A stretch of 9,236 nucleotides of DNA from Burkholderiales bacterium (GTDB taxonomy: Bacteria > Pseudomonadota > Gammaproteobacteria > Burkholderiales > Burkholderiaceae_F). The stretch lies in the NCBI GenBank assembly GCA_021298875.1, contig JAJTHJ010000008.1, positions 1 to 9,236 of the forward strand. The letters run 5' to 3'. Position numbers and translations under genes: made by a program. A model generated the notes under the pieces. That model saw only the letters and a list, made by a program, of their open reading frames with translations. It made no database searches and was not told the origin of the DNA. This document shows positions 1 to 5,826 of the stretch, piece after piece; positions within the stretch are counted from its first letter, which is position 1; each line of letters starts with the position of its first letter.

Positions 1-373
1 GCACGCTGCGCTCGACAAACACCGGCAGCGGCTTGCGCGTGCCGAAGGGCGAGGTGCCGCCGACCTGATAACCGGTGTGGCGCTGCGCCACTTCCGGCGT
101 GCAAGGCTCGATCCGCTTGCGCTCGGCCTGCCGCGCCAGGTTCTTGGTAGAGACCTTGCGGTCGCCGTGCATCCGCACCAGCAGCGGGCGGGTGGCATCG
201 TCCTGCATCACCAGCGTCTTGACCACCGCGTGCTTGGGCACGCCCAGCGCCTGTGCCGACACCGCCGTGCCGCCGTGCTCGACGTACTCGTAAACATGCT
301 CGCCGAACGCGATGCCGCGCGCACGCAGCCAGGCGGTGGCGGGGGTTTCGGAGACGTGCTCGTGTTTGGGCAT
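1..373 (-). CDS. ybaK: YbaK/EbsC-type Cys-tRNA(Pro) deacylase (partial, 3' end outside window)
   Basis: This protein hydrolyses Cys-tRNA(Pro) made when prolyl-tRNA synthetase mischarges tRNA(Pro) with cysteine, a trans-editing role in the cytoplasm. The ATG at 373 begins MPKHEHVSETPATAWLRARG. The 124 visible residues carry two family marks: VVKTLV, whose lysine (residue 52) matches the functional lysine near position 46 of known YbaK, and GYQVGGTSPFG at about 101-111, the glycine-rich substrate loop. Known members have about 155-160 residues, so roughly 30-35 C-terminal residues lie beyond base 1. Only 4 bases separate the start from the xerD stop, and an AAGG stretch close upstream can serve as ribosome binding site, so it is probably the last or a late gene of the fkpB-ispH-xerD cluster. 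Exact substrate preference (Cys-tRNA against other mischarged tRNAs) cannot be read from sequence alone. Confidence 0.88.
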   Translation of the reverse strand, partial: MPKHEHVSETPATAWLRARGIAFGEHVYEYVEHGGTAVSAQALGVPKHAVVKTLVMQDDATRPLLVRMHGDRKVSTKNLARQAERKRIEPCTPEVAQRHTGYQVGGTSPFGTRKPLPVFVERSV

Positions 374-377
374 CGCC

Positions 378-1262
378 TTATCCCCGCGGATGGTGCTGGG
401 CGTGCAGCGACTTGAGCCGCTCGCGCGCCACATGGGTGTAGATGGTCGTCGTGGAGATGTCGGCATGCCCGAGCAACAGTTGCACCACGCGCAAATCGGC
501 GCCGTGATTGAGCAGGTGCGTGGCGAACGCATGCCGCAGGCCGTGAGGCGACAGCGGCGCGCCGATGCCCGCGCGCCGGGCATAACGCTTGATCAGGTTC
601 CAGAACATCTGCCGGCTCATCGGCGCGGCGCGGCGGGTGACGAAGACCGCCTCGGCGGCGCGGTCCGCCAGCAGCGGGGGTCGCGCTCGCGCCAGGTAGC
701 GTTGCAGCCAGTCGCGCGCCTCCTCGCCCAGCGGCACGATCCGCTCCTTGCTGCCTTTGCCGAGCACGCGCACCAGCCCGTCGTTGAGCGACACCTCGAT
801 CAAGCGCAGCCCGACCAACTCCGACACCCGCAGCCCGGTCGCGTACAGCAGCTCGAGCATCGCGCGGTCGCGCAGGCCGAGCGGCGTCTCCACATTGGGT
901 GCAGCGAGCAGCGCTTCGACCTGCGCCTCCGACAGCGACTTGGGAAAGCGCGGCGGCCGCTTGGCGTTGACCAGCCGCAGCGTCGGGTCGGCGGCCAGCC
1001 GCCCGTCGCGCAGCGCCCAGCGGTAGTAGCGCCGCAGCGTGGCCAGCCGCCGGTTGGCCGTGCTGGCGCGCGCCACCGCGAACTGCGCGGCGAAGAAGGA
1101 CTGCAAGTCCGCTTCAGTCGCGGCGGCGAGCGACCGCCCACCCAGGTGTTGCGCAAGCGCGGCCAGATCGCGCCGGTAGGCAGCCAGCGTGTTGGGCGCC
1201 AGCCCGTCTTCGAGCCAGATGGCGTCGAGGAAGGCGTCGATCTCGGCCTGCTCCCCCGCCAC
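378..1262 (-). CDS. xerD: Tyrosine recombinase XerD
   Basis: XerD works with XerC at the dif site to resolve chromosome dimers, in the cytoplasm under FtsK control. The 294-residue length is normal. Residues 5-90 form the SAM-like N-terminal core-binding domain (FLDAIWLEDGLAPNTLAAYRRDL region), followed by the catalytic domain. All six catalytic positions are visible: R145 in ATGLRVSEL, K169 in LGKGSKER, H240 and R243 in SPHGLRHAFATHLL, H266 in LLLGHADIS and the nucleophile Y275 in TTTIYTHV. The spacing matches E. coli XerD (R148, K172, H244, R247, H270, Y279). The start is GTG. The stop codon of the upstream gene lies in the same frame only two codons earlier, and no ATG follows for many codons, so GTG is effectively forced. 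The ribosome binding site is weak, consistent with coupling to the upstream gene. XerD rather than XerC is my reading of the N-terminus and C-terminus. Confidence 0.93.
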   Translation of the reverse strand: MAGEQAEIDAFLDAIWLEDGLAPNTLAAYRRDLAALAQHLGGRSLAAATEADLQSFFAAQFAVARASTANRRLATLRRYYRWALRDGRLAADPTLRLVNAKRPPRFPKSLSEAQVEALLAAPNVETPLGLRDRAMLELLYATGLRVSELVGLRLIEVSLNDGLVRVLGKGSKERIVPLGEEARDWLQRYLARARPPLLADRAAEAVFVTRRAAPMSRQMFWNLIKRYARRAGIGAPLSPHGLRHAFATHLLNHGADLRVVQLLLGHADISTTTIYTHVARERLKSLHAQHHPRG

Positions 1263-1268
1263 GGCGCG

Positions 1269-1853
1269 TCAGCCGCCCAGGAGGGCCTTCTTCAGATCCG
1301 CATCGGCCGGCTTCTCACCCAACCAGATCCGCAGCACCGCGGTGAGGAAGTCTTCGCCGGGAATCGGATTGCCGATCGGCTTGCCGTTGACCACCACGCG
1401 GGTGCCGGCATCGGGCAGGAACTCGAAGTTGATCGCATCGCCCTTCTTGGCCTCGCCGTGGGACTTGAGCGCCGCGGCCAGTGCGTCGGCCTGCGGCTTC
1501 ATCGCTGCGATCTGCGCCTCGGTCGAGTTGTTGCGCAGCCCCTCGTTGAGCGACGAGGCAAACGTATCCGCATCGACGTCGCGCAGCATGCCGATTTGCA
1601 CGCGGCGCGGCCCCTTCTGCGCCAGCAAGTCGGCAGCCGACTTGGACTTCTGCGGGACGTACAGCCCCGCCGCATAGACCTTGAAGATGGCGCGCTTGCG
1701 CACGCCCGCGCCGTTCAGTTGCAGCGTGGCGCCGCCGACCTGGATGCTCGGCTCGAATTTCACGCCTTCGACCTCGACCACCTGCGCGCCGGCGCCGGTG
1801 GCAACGGCCAGCCACAGGCCGGCAGCGGTGGCCAGAAACACTCGTTTGTTCAT
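1269..1853 (-). CDS. Secreted chalcone-isomerase-like domain protein
   Basis: This 194-residue protein has a clear signal peptide: MNKR, a hydrophobic core at 5-20, and an AGA motif at 21-23 followed by Q24, so it should be exported and cleaved to a periplasmic protein of about 171 residues. The mature part (VEGVKFEPSIQVGGATLQLNG, then KVYAAGLYVPQKS at about 58-70 and a C-terminal VVNGKPIGNPIPGEDFL region) matches the bacterial chalcone-isomerase-like family, as I remember Pfam Chalcone_3. Members share the plant isomerase fold, but no flavonoid chemistry is known for most of them. The ATG overlaps the ispH stop as ATGA, and AAAGGAG about 8 bases upstream is a strong ribosome binding site lying inside the last ispH codons. 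The xerD start follows after 6 bases. I do not know its substrate, and binding of a fatty acid or other hydrophobic ligand is only a guess from the fold. Confidence 0.85.
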   Translation of the reverse strand: MNKRVFLATAAGLWLAVATGAGAQVVEVEGVKFEPSIQVGGATLQLNGAGVRKRAIFKVYAAGLYVPQKSKSAADLLAQKGPRRVQIGMLRDVDADTFASSLNEGLRNNSTEAQIAAMKPQADALAAALKSHGEAKKGDAINFEFLPDAGTRVVVNGKPIGNPIPGEDFLTAVLRIWLGEKPADADLKKALLGG

Positions 1854-2812
1854 TGCGTTGTCTCCTTTTCGTGGTTAAGCGGGGCGGCACTGCGCCCCAG
1901 TCCCTTGGGCATCGGAAAGACGATTCCCTCCTCCACCCCCGGTAAATTGCGCACACTGGCCGCACCCAGCTCCTTCAGCCGCGCGAGCAATTGTTCGACC
2001 AGCAGTTCCGGCGCCGAGGCACCCGCGGTCACGCCCACGCGCTTGCGGCCTGCGACCCAGGCGGGATCGAGATCGTCGGCGCTGTCCACCAGATAGGCCG
2101 GGCGGCCAAAGCGCTCCGCCACCTCGCGCAGGCGATTGGAATTCGAGCTCGTCGGACTGCCGATCACAATCACCACGTCCACCTGCGGCGCCATGAACTT
2201 GACCGCGTCCTGCCGGTTCTGAGTGGCGTAGCAGATGTCGTTCATCTTCGGCTCGGCAATCTTGGGGAAGCGCGCTTGCAGCGCCGCGACCACCGCCGCC
2301 GCGTCGTCGAGCGACAGCGTGGTCTGCGTCACGTAGGCCAGCCGCTCCGGGTCGCGCACCTGCAGTGCGACGACGTCTTCCGGCGTTTCCACGAGGTAAA
2401 TGCCGTCGTCGGCCTGGCCCATCGTGCCTTCCACTTCCGGGTGGCCGGCATGCCCGATCATCACGATCTCGCGGCCTTCGCGCCGCATCTTGGCGACTTC
2501 GACGTGCACCTTGAGCACCAGCGGGCAGGTGGCGTCGAACACGTTCAGCCCGCGCGCCTGCGCTTCGCGCCGCACTTCCCGCGACACCCCGTGCGCGGAA
2601 AACACCACGGTCGAGCCGGCCGGCACCGTATCCAGTTCCTCGACGAAGATCGCGCCCTTGGCCCGCAAATCGCACACCACGAACGTGTTGTGGACGATCT
2701 CGTGCTTCACGTAGATCGGCGCGCCGAACTTGGCGAGCGCGCGCTCGACGATCTCGATCGCCCGGTCCACCCCGGCGCAAAAACCGCGCGGCTGCGCCAA
2801 AACGACTTGCAT
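1850..2812 (-). CDS. ispH: 4-hydroxy-3-methylbut-2-enyl diphosphate reductase IspH
   Basis: IspH is the last enzyme of the MEP isoprenoid pathway. It is a [4Fe-4S] enzyme that reduces HMBPP to IPP and DMAPP in the cytoplasm. From the ATG at 2812 the protein has 320 residues, as expected. The three cluster cysteines are present: C12 in RGFCAGV, C96 in DATCPLV and C194 in DICYATQNRQ. Substrate residues are visible too: H41 in HEIVHN, H124 and E126 in GHAGHPEVEG, and the SSNSNRL diphosphate loop. A GTG one codon earlier (2815) would also give an open frame. I prefer ATG 2812 because GGAG lies 7 bases before it, it overlaps the fkpB stop as TGATG, and residue numbers then agree with E. coli IspH (C12, C96, H124, E126). 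The fkpB-ispH order is the same as in E. coli. Confidence 0.97.
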   Translation of the reverse strand: MQVVLAQPRGFCAGVDRAIEIVERALAKFGAPIYVKHEIVHNTFVVCDLRAKGAIFVEELDTVPAGSTVVFSAHGVSREVRREAQARGLNVFDATCPLVLKVHVEVAKMRREGREIVMIGHAGHPEVEGTMGQADDGIYLVETPEDVVALQVRDPERLAYVTQTTLSLDDAAAVVAALQARFPKIAEPKMNDICYATQNRQDAVKFMAPQVDVVIVIGSPTSSNSNRLREVAERFGRPAYLVDSADDLDPAWVAGRKRVGVTAGASAPELLVEQLLARLKELGAASVRNLPGVEEGIVFPMPKGLGRSAAPLNHEKETTQ

Positions 2813-3261
2813 CACAACACTCCGATCACGCGTACCGCAAACTGCACCGGCAGCCCGGCCAGCGGATGGTTGAAGTCCACCACCACGTGCTCGTCGTCCG
2901 CCTCCTTGAGCACGCCGCCCATCTGCACGCCGTCGGCCAGCACCAGCCGCACCACGTCGCCGGGCGCGTAGTCGGCATCGGTCTCGGTGTTGGCGTCGAA
3001 GAGCGTGCGGCTCAACCGCTGCACGAGCTCCGGGTTGCGGCTGCCGTAGGCCTCGCCGGCGGGCACCTCGAACTGTGCTTCAACGCCCTCATCCAGGCCA
3101 AGCAGCCGCTGCTCCAGCGGTGCGGCCAACTGGCCAGCGCCCAGTTGCAGCGTGGCTGGCCGCGCGTCGAAGGTGCTGAACACCTCGCGCCAGCGGTCGC
3201 CGTCGGCCACCGCCAGCCGGTAGTGAATAGTCACGTGGGAATCCGGCCCGATTTGCGCCAT
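2812..3261 (-). CDS. fkpB: FKBP-type peptidyl-prolyl cis-trans isomerase (FkpB/SlpA-like)
   Basis: This 149-residue cytoplasmic protein is a small FKBP of the SlyD/FkpB type, a proline isomerase and folding helper. The FKBP strands at 5-40 (VTIHYRL, then the FSTFDARPATLQLGAG region) are followed by LAAPLEQRLLGLDEGVE, the FEVPAGEAYG motif at about 64-73, an inserted chaperone-like flap at roughly 75-128, and the closing FNHPLAGLPVQFAVRVIGV motif. It lacks the histidine-rich metal tail of SlyD, and the fkpB-ispH neighbourhood also points to FkpB. Its TGA overlaps the ispH ATG by one base. No Shine-Dalgarno sequence precedes the ATG, and a -10-like element TAGAAT ends only 9 bases upstream, so translation may start on a leaderless or nearly leaderless message. 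It heads the five-gene minus-strand cluster. Confidence 0.93.
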   Translation of the reverse strand: MAQIGPDSHVTIHYRLAVADGDRWREVFSTFDARPATLQLGAGQLAAPLEQRLLGLDEGVEAQFEVPAGEAYGSRNPELVQRLSRTLFDANTETDADYAPGDVVRLVLADGVQMGGVLKEADDEHVVVDFNHPLAGLPVQFAVRVIGVL

Positions 3262-3298
3262 AGTTGGGGCATTCTAGCCAGAGGGGGCGCCATGTCGA
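3262..3298 (-). promoter_or_regulatory. Probable sigma70-type promoter for the fkpB-ispH-xerD-ybaK cluster
   Basis: Read on the minus strand, TCGACA at 3298-3293 (5 of 6 against TTGACA) and TAGAAT at 3276-3271 (5 of 6 against TATAAT) are separated by 16 bases. A transcription start 6-8 bases after the -10 would fall at about 3265-3263, only 1-4 bases before the fkpB ATG at 3261. The -35 box overlaps the first codons of radC on the other strand, and the radC ribosome binding site lies in the spacer, so transcription from here and radC expression may interfere. This is a motif match by eye. Confidence 0.5.
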
Positions 3299-3966
3299 TC
3301 AAGGATTGGCCCGAGTCCGAACGCCCGCGCGAGCGCCTTCTGGCGCACGGTGCCGACACCCTCACCGAAGCCGACCTGCTGGCGATCTGCCTGCGCACCG
3401 GGCTACCCGGCCGCAGCGCGCTCGAGCTGGCGCGCGCGGCACTCGACCGCTTTGGCAGCCTACGCGGGCTGCTTTCGGCGCATCACGACGAGCTGATCGC
3501 CCTGCCCGGCTTCGGCCCGGCCAAGGCGGCGCAGTTAATCGCCGTGCTCGAACTCGCCCGCCGCGCGCTGAAAGAAGACGTGCGCGACGGCGACGTGCTC
3601 GCCACCCCGGCCAAGGTGCGCGAATACCTGCGCCTGTACTTCCTCGGCCGGCAGGACGAAGCCTTCGTCGCCCTGTATCTGGACGCGCAAAACCGCCTGC
3701 TCGAAGTCGAGGAACTGTTCCGCGGCACGCTCACGCAGACCAGCGTTTACCCGCGGGTGGTCGTGCGCGCCGCCCTGCGCCGCAACGCCGGCGCGGTGAT
3801 CTTCGCCCACAACCACCCATCGGGCGTGGCCGAACCGAGCCGCGCCGACGAACTGCTGACCCACTCGCTGAAAGACGCGCTGGCGCTGGTCGAGGTACAG
3901 GTGGTGGACCACATCATCGTCACCGCCGGCAGCACGCTGTCCTTTGTCGAGCGCGGGCTGCTATGA
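3292..3966 (+). CDS. radC: RadC/JAB-domain DNA repair-associated protein
   Basis: The protein has 224 residues, typical for RadC. Residues 1-60 hold the N-terminal region (PRERLLAHGADTLTEADLLA), and a helix-hairpin-helix lies at about 68-85 (ALPGFGPAKAAQLIAV). The C-terminal half is a JAB/MPN metal-protease-like domain, with E140/E141 in EELFRGTL and the JAMM signature H173, H175 and D186 (HNHPSG, then ten residues from H175 to the aspartate). The fold suggests a zinc hydrolase, but the cell role of RadC is unsettled; the old repair phenotype was later assigned to recG in E. coli. I place the start at ATG 3292, with GAGGGGG about 4 bases before it, rather than at an upstream in-frame ATG at 2866 that lies inside fkpB. 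The gene is divergent from fkpB with a 30-base gap, and it precedes rpmB as in E. coli. Confidence 0.95.
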   Translation: MSIKDWPESERPRERLLAHGADTLTEADLLAICLRTGLPGRSALELARAALDRFGSLRGLLSAHHDELIALPGFGPAKAAQLIAVLELARRALKEDVRDGDVLATPAKVREYLRLYFLGRQDEAFVALYLDAQNRLLEVEELFRGTLTQTSVYPRVVVRAALRRNAGAVIFAHNHPSGVAEPSRADELLTHSLKDALALVEVQVVDHIIVTAGSTLSFVERGLL

Positions 3967-3981
3967 GCCGCTCGGCTCAGT

Positions 3982-4011
3982 TTGCGCCGCGCCCGCGCGC
4001 TCACCTATAAT
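3982..4011 (+). promoter_or_regulatory. Promoter of rpmB-rpmG
   Basis: A perfect TATAAT lies at 4006-4011. The -35 at 3982-3987 (TTGCGC) is weak, with an 18-base spacer. The predicted transcription start is near 4018, giving a leader of about 55 bases. The promoter lies in the 105-base gap after radC, so the ribosomal genes need not depend on radC transcription. Confidence 0.7.
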
Positions 4012-4025
4012 CACGGGCTTTCGTC

Positions 4026-4044
4026 CCGCCGGGCCTGCCGGCGG
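4026..4044 (+). promoter_or_regulatory. GC-rich hairpin in the rpmB leader
   Basis: CCGCCGG at 4026-4032 and CCGGCGG at 4038-4044 form a perfect 7-bp all-GC stem with the 5-base loop GCCTG. It lies about 8 bases after the predicted transcription start and 13 bases before the AAAGGAG ribosome binding site at 4058-4064. No U-tract follows, so it is not a terminator. It could stabilise the 5' end or serve in control of ribosomal protein synthesis, but the sequence does not show which. Confidence 0.4.
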
Positions 4045-4071
4045 CAAACCCACAGCTAAAGGAGTTCGCCG

Positions 4072-4305
4072 ATGGCACGCGTGTGTCAAGTCACCGGCAA
4101 GAAGCCGATGGTCGGCAACAACGTCTCGCACGCCAACAACAAGACCAAGCGCCGCTTCCTGCCCAATCTGCAATACCGCCGTTTCTGGGTCGAGAGCGAA
4201 AAGCGCTGGGTCCGGCTGCGCCTGACCAACGCCGGCCTGCGCCAGATCGACAAGGTCGGCATCGATGTCGTGCTGGCCGACCTGCGCGCCCGCGGCGCCG
4301 CTTAA
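4072..4305 (+). CDS. rpmB: 50S ribosomal protein L28
   Basis: This is a 77-residue basic protein of the large ribosomal subunit (E. coli L28 has 78 including Met). The start MARVCQVTGKKPMVGNNVSH is the family signature, followed by KTKRRFLPNLQYRRFWVESE and the C-terminal LRLTNAGLRQIDKVGID. AAAGGAG at 4058-4064 gives a strong ribosome binding site 7 bases before the ATG. Its stop codon overlaps the ribosome binding site of rpmG. The radC-rpmB-rpmG order matches E. coli and many other proteobacteria. Only one cysteine (C5) is present, so it is the zinc-free form. Confidence 0.98.
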   Translation: MARVCQVTGKKPMVGNNVSHANNKTKRRFLPNLQYRRFWVESEKRWVRLRLTNAGLRQIDKVGIDVVLADLRARGAA

Positions 4306-4316
4306 GGAGAACCGTC

Positions 4317-4484
4317 ATGGCCAAAGGCGCCCGCGAAAAGATCAAGCTCGAATCCTCGGCCGGTACCGGCCACTTCTACACCGCCACCAAGAACAAGCGC
4401 ACCACGCCCGACAAGCTGGCGTTCATGAAGTACGACCCGGTGGCGCGCAAGCACGTCGAGTACAAGGAAACCAAGCTCAAGTAG
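4317..4484 (+). CDS. rpmG: 50S ribosomal protein L33
   Basis: This 55-residue protein of the large subunit begins MAKGAREKIKLESSAGTGHF and continues TATKNKRTTPDKLAFMKYDP, ending YKETKLK. There are no cysteine pairs, so it is the zinc-independent type usual in proteobacteria. It lies 11 bases after rpmB with AAGGAG at 4304-4309 overlapping the rpmB stop codon, so the two are cotranscribed and probably translated in step. A terminator hairpin begins about 20 bases after the stop, ending the unit; a mutM gene as in E. coli does not follow. Confidence 0.98.
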   Translation: MAKGAREKIKLESSAGTGHFYTATKNKRTTPDKLAFMKYDPVARKHVEYKETKLK

Positions 4485-4504
4485 TCGGGGCGGTTTCCAC
4501 CAGC

Positions 4505-4538
4505 AAAAGGCCCGGCCATGGCCGGGCTTTTTGTTTTT
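4505..4538. terminator. Bidirectional intrinsic terminator between rpmG and the desaturase gene
   Basis: The 18-base palindrome at 4510-4527 forms a 7-bp all-GC stem (GCCCGGC with GCCGGGC) and a CATG loop. It is followed on the plus strand by T5-G-T5 (4528-4538) and on the minus strand by a shorter run of four T (4508-4505). The A and T runs can extend the stem. It lies about 20 bases from the stop of each of the two convergent genes, so it should stop transcription from both sides, more strongly for rpmB-rpmG. Confidence 0.9.
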
Positions 4539-4552
4539 CCCCACTCGTCGCG

Positions 4553-5749
4553 TCAGGCCTGCACCGGCGCGTACGAGCGCATCCGCAGCGCGATTCTTTG
4601 CAGTGCCTGATCGCCGCTCGCCTCCGCCTTGGCGATCCATTGCTCCAACTGCGCCAGCATCTGCTCGCGCGAGGCCGAGGACTTGCCCCACACGCCGGCG
4701 AGCTCCGCACGCATCTCGACCAGCGTCTTCAGCGCGCGGCTTTGGGCCAGCAGTTCGCGCAGCGTTTGCTGCTCCGCCGGCGGCAATGCGGAAACATCGC
4801 CCTTGCGCAGCCAGCGCTTCAGCCGTGCAAACCGGCTGCGCTCGGCGGGAGGCAGCGGCAGCGCGCGCAGTTCGGCGCGCAGCGTGCGGCGCACGCCGCG
4901 CGCGTAGCGGGCCAGGATGTCGTAGCGGTTGGCGATCACCGCTTGCAGCGTCTGCGCGTCCACGTTGCGCGGCTCGGCGATCTTGGGCACCGGGGCCCGG
5001 CGCAGCACCTTGGCCAGGCCCAGCGCCGAGAGAATCTGGATGTAGCCCCAACCGCTATCGACCTCGTACCACTTGACCGAGAACTTGGCGCTGGTGGCAT
5101 AGGTGTGGTGGTTGTTGTGCAGTTCTTCGCCGCCGATCCAGAGGCCGAGCGGCGAGATGTTGGTGCTGGCGTCCGGCGAGTCGAAGTTGCGGTAACCCCA
5201 GTAGTGGCCGATGCCGTTGATGATGCCGGCGGCGTGGAACGGAATCCACATCATCTGCACCGCCCATACCGCGAGCCCCGCCCAGCCGAACAGGATCATG
5301 TCGATGCCGACCATGATCCCCACGCCCTGCCAGGCAAAGCGCGAATACACGTTGCGCTCCAGCCAGTCGTCCGGCGTGCCGTGGCCGTAGCGGGCGAGCG
5401 TCTCGGCGTTGTTGGACTCGGCGATGTACAGCTCCGCGCCCTGCCACAGCACGGTGTTGATGCCGCGCGTCTGCGGGCTGTGCGGGTCTTCGGGCGTCTC
5501 GCACTTGGCGTGGTGCTTGCGGTGAATCGACGCCCACTCCTTGGTCTGCATGCCCGTGGTCAGCCACAGCCAGAAGCGGAAAAAGTGCGCCACCGCCGGG
5601 TGCAGGTCCAGCGCGCGGTGCGCCTGGCAGCGGTGCAGGTAGATCGTCACCGCGGCGATGGTGATCTGCGTCATCGCCAGCATGGCGAGGACGACCTGCC
5701 ACCAAGTCAAGTTGAGCAGGCCACCATCGAGAAATTCAAGCAGGTACAT
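4553..5749 (-). CDS. DesA-type fatty acid (delta-9) desaturase with transposase-like tail
   Basis: A 398-residue membrane di-iron desaturase that introduces a cis double bond into acyl chains and so adjusts membrane fluidity. Three histidine boxes are present: H39-x4-H44 (HRCQAHR), H76-xx-HH80 (HRKHH) and H211-xx-HH215 (ELHNNHH). Hydrophobic segments lie at about 17-38, 52-66 and 141-171. It resembles, from memory, the aerobic phospholipid desaturase DesA of Pseudomonas aeruginosa more than animal-type acyl-CoA desaturases; the exact substrate (phospholipid, acyl-CoA or acyl-ACP) is not decidable here. After about residue 265 a charged helical tail follows, and residues about 304-394 look like the helical region of ISL3-family transposases. 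GGAG lies 6 bases before the ATG. The gene is 77 bases after the MscS-type gene with no terminator between, so it may be read from the purN side. Confidence 0.9.
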   Translation of the reverse strand: MYLLEFLDGGLLNLTWWQVVLAMLAMTQITIAAVTIYLHRCQAHRALDLHPAVAHFFRFWLWLTTGMQTKEWASIHRKHHAKCETPEDPHSPQTRGINTVLWQGAELYIAESNNAETLARYGHGTPDDWLERNVYSRFAWQGVGIMVGIDMILFGWAGLAVWAVQMMWIPFHAAGIINGIGHYWGYRNFDSPDASTNISPLGLWIGGEELHNNHHTYATSAKFSVKWYEVDSGWGYIQILSALGLAKVLRRAPVPKIAEPRNVDAQTLQAVIANRYDILARYARGVRRTLRAELRALPLPPAERSRFARLKRWLRKGDVSALPPAEQQTLRELLAQSRALKTLVEMRAELAGVWGKSSASREQMLAQLEQWIAKAEASGDQALQRIALRMRSYAPVQA

Positions 5750-5826
5750 CAGGTGCTCCAGAAGGGTCCAGTAAGTTCATCCGCGGGCGATGCTCCGGAT
5801 CGCGTGCCGGGACATTTTGAGCCAAA
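5750..5826. other. Gap between MscS-type and desaturase genes
   Basis: These 77 bases hold the desaturase ribosome binding site (GGAG, minus strand) but no convincing promoter or terminator. A 14-codon frame (5736-5780, minus) overlaps the desaturase start out of frame; its ribosome binding site is poorly spaced, so I do not call it a leader peptide. Confidence 0.5.

Noticed and set aside
378..1262. XerD as the integrase of a mobile element or integron.
   Set aside because: Length, motif spacing and housekeeping neighbours fit chromosomal XerD; no attachment-site repeats, cassettes or phage genes are nearby.
312..2096. A 594-codon plus-strand open frame across xerD, the chalcone-isomerase-like gene and ispH.
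   Set aside because: It is antisense to three well-supported genes, its product is arginine-, histidine- and glutamine-rich low-complexity sequence, and it matches no family I know. High GC leaves few stops in this frame.
2813..2815. GTG as ispH start.
   Set aside because: The GGAG would be only 4 bases away, while the next codon, ATG at 2812, has correct spacing, a TGATG overlap and E. coli-like residue numbers.
5736..5780. A 14-codon leader frame overlapping the desaturase start.
   Set aside because: Its GGAG is 12 bases away, it contains no runs of regulatory codons and no attenuator follows.
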